16,530 nt of DNA from Bacteroidales bacterium. Its GTDB lineage: Bacteria > Bacteroidota > Bacteroidia > Bacteroidales > VadinHA17. Shown piece after piece: positions 7,177 to 14,438 of this stretch; the stretch's first letter is position 1, and the number at the start of each line of letters is the position of its first letter. Location: positions 1-16,530 of the forward strand of contig DNOQ01000510.1 in NCBI GenBank assembly GCA_003501665.1, written 5' to 3'. The notes beneath the pieces were generated by a model. The model made no database searches and was not told where the DNA came from. It saw only the letters and a list, made by a program, of their open reading frames with translations. The position numbers and the translations under genes are program-made.

Positions 7177-9462
7177 TTATTTTATTACCAGCACCTTGAT
7201 AACGCTGGATTGCGAACCGTCGGATGCTGCACAGAAGATCATGTATACCCCTGTTGCAACGCGATTCCCGTTGTATGTCTTCAGGTTCCAGGATGCCTGA
7301 CCTCCATCAGATATAGTCTTATATACAAGGTTACCGCTTATATCCGTAATACTTATCATCGTCTCTCTTATTAATCCGGTAATCGTCAGGTCACCCTGAA
7401 AATCTTCTCTTACAGGATTCGGGAAAGCATAGACGTTTGTAAATTTATCTGCTCCTGTAGTCGCTGTTCCCCGGTAGGATTGTAATCCTTTTGCTGTTGC
7501 AAGCCATACATTGCCTGATATTTCATCAATACTTATACTTGTGATGGAATTTGAGAACAGGGGGCTGTTTGATTCATTAAAACTTTCTATTTGTACGGTT
7601 CCGTCCGGAGAAAGCAGATAAGCACCTGAACCTGAAGTCCCCAGCCATTTCCTGTTAGCTCCGTCAACAGCAATTGAGGTAATTGTTGCGGTTCCGAGCA
7701 TATAGTCAGCAAGACCGGAACCATCGTTTCGTGGAATTTTGATGCGGTATGCTTTCAGATCCGAACTGAAAATTCTTTCGGGGCTGTAATATACCAAAGG
7801 CCCCTGATCGGTACCGATCCAGATATTTCCATCAAGATCTTCGGCAATGGAAAAAACCGATGTAAAGACCTTGTTCTCAGAATCTGTGATCAGCATCTTT
7901 TTATGTACATCGTCGCCAAATAATTCGGGTGTATTATTATCATTAAGGACAAAAAGTCCGTAACCCCGCGGGAGGAGAATCCATTTATGTCCGGCTTTTG
8001 TAATAATAAGATCACCCACGGTAGGGGCGCTTATGGTTACAGGATTAACAATCCAGGTTCCGTCGGGTTTGAGGATTTTTATATTACCCGGGACTTCGGG
8101 CTGAGTAAGCCACAGATAACCCTTTTTGTCAAATGCCATTCCACAGATTCTTACGTATGGCCTCCCGGGTATTATGTTCTGCAGCTGAGAATTAGCATCT
8201 GTATAATTCCTGATAAGTTTATTATTTTGAAATTCAAGTAATCCGGTCCCCCATGTTGAAATGAAAAAATGATTTTTGTCTGCCGGATCAAAAACTGCTC
8301 TCATGGCATCGTTATTGACGTCTGATGTGATCACTGCCCATGAATTATTTTCATGGACTGATGCACTGAAGGGGCTCCAGAGGTTATTCCAGGAAGCATC
8401 AACCCCTCCTCCGCAGATGATTGTTTTACCTCCTGTTGAGTTAATACTTATGGCATCATTTGAAAAAGGGCCCGGAAGTGTCAGTACCGTAAGTTCATTC
8501 ATGTTCTTAAATCTTAAAAGACCTGAATTGCGGTCTGCTATCCAGATATTACCGTTATCAGCTGCAGCCATGGAAATGTCAGGAGTACCAAAGGGATAAG
8601 AAGAAATTGTTTTTATAAGGTTCCCCGAGGATGAAAAGTATCTTGCAGAACCACCTGATGCAACCGTAAATCCATCAGGGGCAGGGTCAGCCGATTTATT
8701 GAAAATCCCCGGGATGTGTGAGAACAGGCTGCATGTTGTTTCCATTACGTATAATGAATCACCATCAAAATTTTCTCCTGATCTGTTCGCATACAACCGA
8801 TTTCCTGAGAAAATGACTGCATTGTAATTTCCTCCGGGATATGGCAGCCGGTTTTCGCGCGACCAGTTGCCCGAATATGACAATCCTTCAACTGACAGAG
8901 GTGCATAAAACAATCCCATATCGGTTGCAGCATATATTTTCCCGTTTACGAAAGTTATATCCCAAACTTCGGCAGTCCGGTAAATAACTCCGGGCTTCCA
9001 GGTATCATATATCTCTTTTTTTATGAGATCGACAATAACGATTCCGAAACTTCCGGCCAGATAGGCATATCTTCCGTCTGTCCTTATTTTGTTTATCTCT
9101 TTTTTACCGGGTATATATTTTCTGCTTATATCAGGTATATTATAAATTGTGTTATCAGTTATGAGATCCAGATTGGTGCTTAAATAGGCTATTACCAGCG
9201 TGTTATTTTCTTCTGACCACGCTATGGTACTTATTCCCGTTTCGGTAAGTCCATTGATTCTGGATAATTTTCTGAGCTCATTAAATTCCCGGTTGTATAC
9301 AATTATTGATGATCCTGTTGAGGCAAATACCTCTTTTGATCCGACTGCCAGTTTCTCTGCCCTGCTGTATACAAGATGATCGCTCCATGTACCCACGGGA
9401 GTCTGTGCATGCAGACAGTTGATGAAGGCGGTCATGAATATCAGAGTGATACTTTTTCTCAT
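7177..9462 (-). CDS. porZ: PorZ-like two-propeller protein with type IX secretion C-terminal domain
   Basis: A 761-residue exported protein. It starts with a Sec signal peptide (MRKSITLIFMTAFINCLHA, cleavage expected before Gln20). The mature start, PVGTWSDHLVYSRAEKLAV, matches the PorZ N-terminal propeller family. Repeated blades of the form NIWIADRNSGLLRF, YLWLTQ, NIWIGTDQGPLVYY, RKWLGTSGSGAYLL and NVWLATAKGLQSY point to Reg_prop-type beta-propellers. Residues about 677-761 form a type A T9SS sorting domain: AFPNPV, then DISGNLVY, then ATGVYMI and a closing KVLVIK. In Porphyromonas gingivalis PorZ (about 776 residues) is a surface component of the T9SS that works with the PorU sortase and keeps its C-terminal domain; the similar length and layout suggest the same role here. 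The gene starts 15 nt after the rdgB stop and is probably cotranscribed with it. The name is inferred from architecture and motif recall. Confidence 0.83.
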   Translation of the reverse strand: MRKSITLIFMTAFINCLHAQTPVGTWSDHLVYSRAEKLAVGSKEVFASTGSSIIVYNREFNELRKLSRINGLTETGISTIAWSEENNTLVIAYLSTNLDLITDNTIYNIPDISRKYIPGKKEINKIRTDGRYAYLAGSFGIVIVDLIKKEIYDTWKPGVIYRTAEVWDITFVNGKIYAATDMGLFYAPLSVEGLSYSGNWSRENRLPYPGGNYNAVIFSGNRLYANRSGENFDGDSLYVMETTCSLFSHIPGIFNKSADPAPDGFTVASGGSARYFSSSGNLIKTISSYPFGTPDISMAAADNGNIWIADRNSGLLRFKNMNELTVLTLPGPFSNDAISINSTGGKTIICGGGVDASWNNLWSPFSASVHENNSWAVITSDVNNDAMRAVFDPADKNHFFISTWGTGLLEFQNNKLIRNYTDANSQLQNIIPGRPYVRICGMAFDKKGYLWLTQPEVPGNIKILKPDGTWIVNPVTISAPTVGDLIITKAGHKWILLPRGYGLFVLNDNNTPELFGDDVHKKMLITDSENKVFTSVFSIAEDLDGNIWIGTDQGPLVYYSPERIFSSDLKAYRIKIPRNDGSGLADYMLGTATITSIAVDGANRKWLGTSGSGAYLLSPDGTVQIESFNESNSPLFSNSITSISIDEISGNVWLATAKGLQSYRGTATTGADKFTNVYAFPNPVREDFQGDLTITGLIRETMISITDISGNLVYKTISDGGQASWNLKTYNGNRVATGVYMIFCAASDGSQSSVIKVLVIK

Positions 9463-9477
9463 CAGGCAACTGTTAAC

Positions 9478-10080
9478 TTATAACGAATTTTCCTTATGGA
9501 TCTTATCATATCTGTATAGGAATATCCTGAGTTTTTCAAACGCACGAGCCCTGTGGGAGATTTTATTTTTCTCATCGAGCGGCATTTCCGCAAATGTCCT
9601 CGTTTCATCCTCCGGAATGAATATCGGGTCATATCCGAATCCCCCTTTGCCACGGCGTTCAGTTATAATCCTCCCTTCCACGGTTCCATCAAATACATAT
9701 TCCTTTCCGTCGATGATAAGTGCTATCACTGTCCTGAACCTCGCATTCCTGTTTAATGATCGTCCCATCATGGAAAGGACTTTATCAATGTTTGCTTCAG
9801 AATCTTTATCATCTCCGGCAAACCGGGCAGATTTCACTCCGGGAAGACCGTGAAGCACATCAATTTCCAAGCCTGTATCATCGGCAAAAACGTTCCTGTC
9901 CGATAATTTATAAACATGGCGGGCTTTGCTCAGAGCATTTCCTTCAAGAGTAGGTTCATCCTCCGGAATATCTTCATTGAAATTTAAATCATTCAGGCTT
10001 AGCAAATTAAAGCTGCTTCCTAATATATTCCTGATCTCCCGGGTTTTATTCTCGTTATTTGTGGCAAAGATGATATCCAT
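9478..10080 (-). CDS. rdgB: RdgB/HAM1 non-canonical purine NTP pyrophosphatase
   Basis: A 200-residue house-cleaning enzyme that hydrolyses ITP, dITP and XTP to the monophosphate and pyrophosphate, keeping deaminated purines out of DNA and RNA. Family motifs appear in order: FATNNENKTREI (5-16) at the triphosphate site; FADDTGLEIDVLHGLPGVKS (65-84) with catalytic/metal Asp67-Asp68; GGFGYDPIF (146-154); and the base-recognition SHRARA (175-180). The frame is open for 44 codons further upstream, but ATG 10080 is chosen because MDIIFATNN is the family N-terminus and a promoter -7 element lies inside that extension. It is the first gene of a likely rdgB-porZ operon and is divergent from the membrane cyclase. 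Confidence 0.94.
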   Translation of the reverse strand: MDIIFATNNENKTREIRNILGSSFNLLSLNDLNFNEDIPEDEPTLEGNALSKARHVYKLSDRNVFADDTGLEIDVLHGLPGVKSARFAGDDKDSEANIDKVLSMMGRSLNRNARFRTVIALIIDGKEYVFDGTVEGRIITERRGKGGFGYDPIFIPEDETRTFAEMPLDEKNKISHRARAFEKLRIFLYRYDKIHKENSL

Positions 10081-10102
10081 GGCAGACAGTGTCAATCCGG
10101 GG

Positions 10103-10110
10103 CAAAAATA
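10103..10110 (-). promoter_or_regulatory. Predicted -7 promoter element of rdgB-porZ
   Basis: On the minus strand this reads TATTTTTG, a full match to TAnnTTTG. The implied start near 10097 leaves about 16 nt of leader to the rdgB ATG at 10080. No convincing -33 TTTG was seen at the right distance. Its position argues against the longer, upstream rdgB start. Confidence 0.5.
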
Positions 10111-10129
10111 CTTAAAATTAGGCTTTCCT

Positions 10130-10160
10130 TTTGACTGAACTTTATTTAGTATTACATTTG
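10130..10160 (+). promoter_or_regulatory. Predicted promoter of the membrane cyclase gene
   Basis: TTTG (10130-10133), 19 nt, then TACATTTG (10153-10160): a full match to the Bacteroidota sigma consensus at both elements with correct spacing. This is the strongest promoter in the window. The implied start near 10166 leaves about 19 nt before ATG 10185. It also rules out translation from the upstream TTG at 10131, which would sit inside the -33 element. Confidence 0.72.
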
Positions 10161-10184
10161 GAACGGTATATTTCAACAATTTGT

Positions 10185-12023
10185 ATGGTTTTCTGCAGAA
10201 GTCTGAAAACAACTTTTATCATAACATTGATATTGCCGGTATTTTATTTAGCCGGAAATGCAATGGCCGTTGAAGTTATTCCGGCTCTTAAAGGGATAAT
10301 TCTAAACGGGGATTCCGTAATGAATATTGCTTACGGATACCAGGGCAAGGCTGAGATAACAGTAAATAAGAAATACAACAATATAACATTTGAACTGGCA
10401 GAATCAGACTCACTTGTTTATATGTTTTTTCTGGAAGGATTTGACCGGCAATGGAGTCAGTGGCTCAACAGAGGTTATAAGGAATATACCAATCTTCCTG
10501 CAGGAAAATATAAATTAAGGATCAGGTATACAGATCTGAAAAGCTCAGCGGGAGAAGAGCATCTGGCGGATCTCAAAGTATTACCAATCTGGTATTTTTC
10601 TCCGGTAGCGCTGATAATGGTTACAATCCTTACAGCCCTTTTGATCTGGACCATTTATTCATTTTTATATCTCCGGTTTGCGCGTACTCAGTATATGCTT
10701 GAACAGATAATAAGTAAAAGAACAGAGGATCTGATAATTGAGAAAGAGAAGACTGAAGATCTGCTTGCCAATGTTTTACCTAAAAACACAGCCAGTGAGA
10801 TTATGGAAACCGGCAAGGCAACCAAGGTGAAATATAATTTTGTAACGGTATTGTTTTCGGATATTCAGGGATTTACAAAGCTGGCGGAGGAAATGAATCC
10901 GGAGGTGCTGATTGATGAACTGGATAAATTCTTTTTTTATTTCGATTCGGTTGTTGATAAGTTAGGTATAGAGAAGATTAAGACAATCGGTGATGCCTAC
11001 ATGTGTGCCGGAGGTATTCCTGAGAGAAACAGGACCAACCCTGTTGAGGTTATACTGGCAGCTCTCGAAATGCAGGCATATATGACAAGGTTAAAGGAGG
11101 CATCAAGAGAAGCGGGGATGCAATTATGGGATATCAGGACAGGGATTCACACGGGCACCGTAGTGGCAGGTGTAGTGGGGCATAAGAAACTCTCCTATGA
11201 TATCTGGGGAGACACAGTTAACACTGCCAGCAGGATGGAATCGTCAGGAGAGCCTGGCAGGATAAATATTTCAGGAACAACCTACGAGTTTGTAAAGGAT
11301 TTCTTTATATGTGAGTACCGGGGTAAAATGCCTGTCAAATATAAAGGCGAGATCGACATGTATTTCGTTAACGGTATCGTACCTGAACTCCGTGATGACG
11401 ATGGCAGGCCAAACAATAAATTCTTCCTGAAGATTCAAAAAATAAAACTTCAGGATATTGAAGATGCAATAATCAAAAAGTTTGATGATGAAGCTCCGGC
11501 TGACATGTATTTTCATAACTCGTCGCTGGTGAAAAATATAAGTAACCAGGCAGAGATCCTTGCAACTGCTGAAAATTTGCCGGATGAACAATTTATCCTG
11601 TTGAAACTTGCTGCTTTATTCCTGTTCTCAGGGTTTATTTCAGATTTCGATTATGAAAAACATATTGAATCATCACTGATGGTTGTTGAAGAATTCCTGC
11701 CGAAGTATGGGTTTACACGGTCAGATATAGAGGAAATAAAGAAGCTTATAAGAAATTCCCGGGATAATGTACAGAATACACTTACAGATATGATATTACA
11801 TGATGCAAGGTATGATTATCTGGGAAGGGTCGATTACATAAAACTAACGGATAAACTGTTGAAGGAGAAGGCGGAATACGGCAAAACTCACACCAGGGAG
11901 GAGTGGCTCGCCATGCAGGAGAAACTGCTTGCCGAACATGAATTCATTACGGAAAGTGCAAAGATGCTCCGTCCTATATCGTCCGGGGATCAGTCAGCAG
12001 CGCTCAGGAGTTATTATTCCTGA
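10185..12023 (+). CDS. Membrane class III adenylate cyclase with periplasmic Y_Y_Y domain and degenerate HD tail
   Basis: A 612-residue protein from ATG 10185, which gives a clean signal peptide (MVFCRSLKTTFIITLILPVF, ending AGNAMA). Residues about 58-135 match the Y_Y_Y domain: FLEGFDRQWSQW and KEYTNLPAGKYKLRIRYTD. Usually that domain closes a propeller sensor, but no propeller precedes it here. A membrane helix (about 137-162) leads to a cytosolic coiled coil (165-195) and linker LLANVLPKNTASEI. The cyclase domain (about 215-395) has metal-binding D226 and D270, ATP-selecting K266 and D339, and N346/R350, so it should be an active adenylate cyclase. The C-terminal region aligns with the HD domain of the cyclase at 5766, but the ligands are lost: H304 became L448, HD became LF (480-481), H340 became F484. 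H444 and D540 remain. It is probably a regulatory pseudoenzyme. The expected role is sensing an envelope signal and making cAMP. Confidence 0.87.
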   Translation: MVFCRSLKTTFIITLILPVFYLAGNAMAVEVIPALKGIILNGDSVMNIAYGYQGKAEITVNKKYNNITFELAESDSLVYMFFLEGFDRQWSQWLNRGYKEYTNLPAGKYKLRIRYTDLKSSAGEEHLADLKVLPIWYFSPVALIMVTILTALLIWTIYSFLYLRFARTQYMLEQIISKRTEDLIIEKEKTEDLLANVLPKNTASEIMETGKATKVKYNFVTVLFSDIQGFTKLAEEMNPEVLIDELDKFFFYFDSVVDKLGIEKIKTIGDAYMCAGGIPERNRTNPVEVILAALEMQAYMTRLKEASREAGMQLWDIRTGIHTGTVVAGVVGHKKLSYDIWGDTVNTASRMESSGEPGRINISGTTYEFVKDFFICEYRGKMPVKYKGEIDMYFVNGIVPELRDDDGRPNNKFFLKIQKIKLQDIEDAIIKKFDDEAPADMYFHNSSLVKNISNQAEILATAENLPDEQFILLKLAALFLFSGFISDFDYEKHIESSLMVVEEFLPKYGFTRSDIEEIKKLIRNSRDNVQNTLTDMILHDARYDYLGRVDYIKLTDKLLKEKAEYGKTHTREEWLAMQEKLLAEHEFITESAKMLRPISSGDQSAALRSYYS

Positions 12024-12036
12024 GTCGGAATAATGA
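12003..12036 (+). repeat. Two mutually exclusive hairpins over the cyclase stop codon
   Basis: CTCAGGA (12003-12009) pairs with TCCTGAG (12018-12024). ATTATTCC (12013-12020) pairs perfectly with GGAATAAT (12027-12034) over a 6-nt loop, and can be extended by a G-U and a U-A pair. The two stems share the middle arm, so only one can form at a time. The cyclase TGA (12021-12023) lies inside. No U-tract follows, so a standard intrinsic terminator is not supported. Confidence 0.5.
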
Positions 12037-12066
12037 GGTAAAAAAGGAAATTAGATTATAAAAATG

Positions 12067-12074
12067 TACTTTTG
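12067..12074 (+). promoter_or_regulatory. Predicted -7 promoter element of ilvE
   Basis: TACTTTTG is a full match to the Bacteroidota TAnnTTTG -7 element. A start near 12080 leaves a leader of about 18 nt before ATG 12099. The region 19-21 nt upstream is A-rich without a clear TTTG, so only the -7 element supports it. Confidence 0.55.
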
Positions 12075-12098
12075 CACCATAATAAAAAATGATAATCA

Positions 12099-13118
12099 AT
12101 GGAACAGCCTGACTTGAAAAACCTGCATTTTGGGTATATAAAAACCGATTACAATATTCGTTGTTATTATAAAAACGGCAAATGGAGTAAACCTGAGGTT
12201 TCAACTTCAGAATACATTGATATTCACATAGCTGCAACAGGGCTGCATTATGGTCAGGAAGCTTTTGAAGGCCTTAAAGCCTATATGGGGAAAGACGGGA
12301 AGATAAGGCTTTTCCGCTGGCAGGAAAATGCAAAAAGGATGATATTATCTGCAGAAGGGATAAAAATGGCCGTTGTGCCGGGAAAATTATTCAGGGATGC
12401 AATCTTTCAGGCAGTTAAACTGAATAAACATTTCGTCCCTCCTTACGGAACAGGTGCAACACTGTATATAAGGCCGTTACTATTCGGAAGTGGAGCTGAG
12501 GTTGGTGTAAAACCGTCATCAGAATATACATTCATTGTTTTTGTTACTCCTGTCGGGCCATATTTCAAAGAAGGTATAAAGCCTGTTGATATGATGATCT
12601 GCAGAGACGTTGACAGAGCTGCTCCTCTTGGAACAGGAACCTTTAAGGTCGGAGGCAATTATGCTGCATCTCTCCGTGCTCTTATCGCTGCCAGGGAAGG
12701 GGGCTATTCAAGTGCCATATTCCTTGATGCCAGAGAAAAGAAATATATTGATGAATGCGGCCCGGCTAATTTTTACGGAATAAAAGGTGATAAATATATA
12801 ACGCCGAAATCAAATTCAATCCTGAACTCAATTACTAACATGAGCCTGATAGATATTGCTGCTTCCATGGGTATGAAGGGAGAAAGAAGGCGGATTCCCG
12901 TCGGAGAACTATCGACATTTTCTGAGGCAGGAGCCTGCGGGACTGCGGCAGTAATAACCCCTATAGCCCGGATTGTGGATCCCGATAAAAATATGGTTTA
13001 CGAATATTGCACCGATGGTAAGCCCGGTCCTGTAACAATGAAGCTGTATAATAAGCTTGTTGCCATACAGAACGGAGACGAACCTGATGAGTTTGGTTGG
13101 ATGACGGTGATGGAGTGA
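12099..13118 (+). CDS. ilvE: Branched-chain amino acid aminotransferase
   Basis: A 339-residue fold-type IV PLP enzyme that transfers the amino group between glutamate and the 2-oxo acids of leucine, isoleucine and valine, the last step of their synthesis and first of their breakdown. The N-terminal half has LHYGQEAFEGLKAY (49-62) and YIRPLLFGSG (123-132). The catalytic Schiff-base lysine is K183 in GTGTFKVGGNYAAS. DECGPANFYG (218-227) supplies the cofactor-contacting acidic residue (E219), and GACGTAAVITP (about 286-296) the phosphate site. Length and motifs match the larger bacterial/eukaryotic type II branch. It carries its own -7 promoter element, and no other ilv or leu gene is nearby, so it looks monocistronic. 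Confidence 0.93.
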   Translation: MEQPDLKNLHFGYIKTDYNIRCYYKNGKWSKPEVSTSEYIDIHIAATGLHYGQEAFEGLKAYMGKDGKIRLFRWQENAKRMILSAEGIKMAVVPGKLFRDAIFQAVKLNKHFVPPYGTGATLYIRPLLFGSGAEVGVKPSSEYTFIVFVTPVGPYFKEGIKPVDMMICRDVDRAAPLGTGTFKVGGNYAASLRALIAAREGGYSSAIFLDAREKKYIDECGPANFYGIKGDKYITPKSNSILNSITNMSLIDIAASMGMKGERRRIPVGELSTFSEAGACGTAAVITPIARIVDPDKNMVYEYCTDGKPGPVTMKLYNKLVAIQNGDEPDEFGWMTVME

Positions 13119-13277
13119 CATTGAGGTTAAGACGAAGTGGATTGCTTCGTCGTCCCGCTTAAGGCGCGACTACTTCTAATGACAACATTTTGTAAGTTAC
13201 ACACTATATGATACTTTCAATGTTGTCATAACTCCCGGGGTGCAAAAATTTTTGAATGGGAACTCGCGATGACGAGT
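13117..13277. repeat. Intergenic stretch dense in inverted repeats, possible decayed palindromic repeat element
   Basis: Most of the 186-nt gap between ilvE and ftsX is symmetric. It holds a GACGAAG/CTTCGTC hairpin (13131-13137, 13145-13151), the short palindrome CGCTTAAGGCG (13157-13165 region), an 11-bp perfect inverted repeat (13179-13229), CAAAAATTTTTG (13243-13254) and ACTCG/CGAGT (13262-13277). The words GATTGCTTCGTCGTCCCGC and AATGACAAC recall the dispersed CATTGCGAG/GAAGCAATC intergenic repeats found in many bacterial genomes; that match is from memory. No open frame or RNA gene was seen. It could also be a transcription stop for ilvE, but no T-tract follows the stems. Confidence 0.5.
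13179..13229. repeat. 11-bp perfect inverted repeat with 29-nt loop
   Basis: ATGACAACATT (13179-13189) and AATGTTGTCAT (13219-13229) are exact reverse complements. Such arms could be termini of a tiny element, an operator pair or a long RNA stem. Confidence 0.6.
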
Positions 13278-13304
13278 GGAAATTATGGATATTACAAGTA
13301 ATAG

Positions 13305-14183
13305 ATGAAAAAGAACGAAACGGGATTATCTAAAACGAAACTGAGAAGTTCTTATATTACACTCGTCGTAAGCGTGTCTCTTGTTCTTTTCCTTCTTGGG
13401 ATACTGGGCCTCGTCCTGATAAATGCAAAAGGATTATCCGATTATTTCCGTGAAAGTCTCTCGTTCTGGGTAATGCTGGATGATAATGCAAAAGAAGCTG
13501 ATATAAGACTTTTACAGAAGGATCTTGATGCAAAGTCATACGTAAAATCGACTGAATATGTATCGAAGGATGAGGCTGCGGCAAAAATGAAAGAGGAACT
13601 TGGCGAAGATTTCATAAGCTTTCTGGGTGATAATCCCCTTCCGCCCTCAATAGATGTCTATCTGGTGTCAGAATATACAAGTCCTGACAGTGTGGCTAAG
13701 ATAGAAAAATATATACTCGAATATCCCTTTGTTAAAGAGGTCTATTACCAGGAATCACTGCTTTATCTTATTAATGAAAATGTCAACAAAATAAGTCTCT
13801 TCCTGCTTGTGATAAGTCTTTTCCTCTTCCTTATTGCCCTGACTATTATAAATAATACAATCAGACTCTCGATCTATTCCAGAAGATTTCTTATCAGGAC
13901 TATGCAACTTGTAGGAGCAACAAGGGCATTTATAAGAAGACCGTTTATTTTGCAAAGTGTTTTTCACGGGTTTCTTGCAGCGCTGATATCGATGCTATTA
14001 CTTATGGGACTTCTTTACCTGATTGAAAAGGAATTTTTTCTCATGTTTACATTTGAAAGCACTTATCTCCTGATGTTACTTGGGATTGCAATTATTGTTA
14101 CCGGAATCCTGATCAATATAGTTTCTACCTATTTCTCGGTAAACCGTTACCTGAGCATTTCTGAAGATAAATTATATTATTAA
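13305..14183 (+). CDS. ftsX: Cell division protein FtsX (ABC transporter permease-like)
   Basis: A 292-residue FtsX, the membrane partner of the ATPase FtsE; the complex transmits a signal across the inner membrane to activate cell-wall hydrolases during division. Four membrane helices are visible, at about 18-39, 164-183, 220-240 and 253-275. The large periplasmic loop (about 45-160) contains LSFWVMLDD and YVSKDEAAAKMKEELGEDF, typical of the family. The cytosolic loop has the conserved MQLVGATRAFIRRPFILQ (200-217). No ftsE lies next to it, which is common in this phylum. It heads a tight + strand cluster: the DUF3098 gene starts 6 nt after its stop. No perfect promoter was found; AATTTTTG at 13247-13254 is a one-mismatch -7 candidate. 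Confidence 0.92.
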   Translation: MKKNETGLSKTKLRSSYITLVVSVSLVLFLLGILGLVLINAKGLSDYFRESLSFWVMLDDNAKEADIRLLQKDLDAKSYVKSTEYVSKDEAAAKMKEELGEDFISFLGDNPLPPSIDVYLVSEYTSPDSVAKIEKYILEYPFVKEVYYQESLLYLINENVNKISLFLLVISLFLFLIALTIINNTIRLSIYSRRFLIRTMQLVGATRAFIRRPFILQSVFHGFLAALISMLLLMGLLYLIEKEFFLMFTFESTYLLMLLGIAIIVTGILINIVSTYFSVNRYLSISEDKLYY

Positions 14184-14189
14184 TACGAT

Positions 14190-14438
14190 ATGGCAACAAA
14201 AAAGGATGAAAAGGAAAGACTTAATTTTGCCCTGGGACGTGAAAATTACAAATTACTGGCTATTGGTTTCATAATAATCATTATAGGATTTCTTCTGATG
14301 CTCGGAGGAAAGTCAAAGGATCCGGCTGAATTCAGCTATGATATATTCAGTTTCAGAAGGATAACACTTGCACCTATTGTAGTGCTGGCCGGATTTGTTT
14401 TTGAGATCTGGGCCATCATGAAAAAGCCGAAAGAATGA
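14190..14438 (+). CDS. Small DUF3098-type membrane protein
   Basis: An 82-residue protein with two predicted membrane helices, about 24-40 (AIGFIIIIIGFLLMLGG) and 59-76 (LAPIVVLAGFVFEIWAIM), joined by a short loop with FSYDIFSFRRI. The N-terminus is basic and polar and probably cytosolic. The sequence NFALGRENYKLL before helix 1 and the position between ftsX and uppP match what I recall of the Bacteroidota DUF3098 family, whose function is unknown. The stop overlaps the uppP start as ATGA, so translation is probably coupled. A role in division or envelope synthesis is suggested only by its neighbours. Confidence 0.82.
   Translation: MATKKDEKERLNFALGRENYKLLAIGFIIIIIGFLLMLGGKSKDPAEFSYDIFSFRRITLAPIVVLAGFVFEIWAIMKKPKE

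Noticed and set aside
10131..10184. Upstream TTG start for the membrane cyclase (18 extra residues)
   Set aside because: It lies within the -33 promoter element and spoils the signal peptide; ATG 10185 fits both.
10081..10212. 44-residue N-terminal extension of RdgB
   Set aside because: It has no family resemblance, overlaps the divergent cyclase gene and contains the rdgB -7 element; MDIIFATNN at 10080 is the normal family start.
11271..11591. Minus-strand open frame inside the membrane cyclase
   Set aside because: It is antisense to a clearly conserved coding region and shows no recognisable protein features; other long antisense frames in the window were rejected for the same reason.
5766..12023. 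Anti-phage Pycsar-type cyclase system
   Set aside because: No TIR, TM or other effector gene is next to either cyclase, and the neighbours are housekeeping genes; coiled-coil or Y_Y_Y plus HD architecture does not fit.
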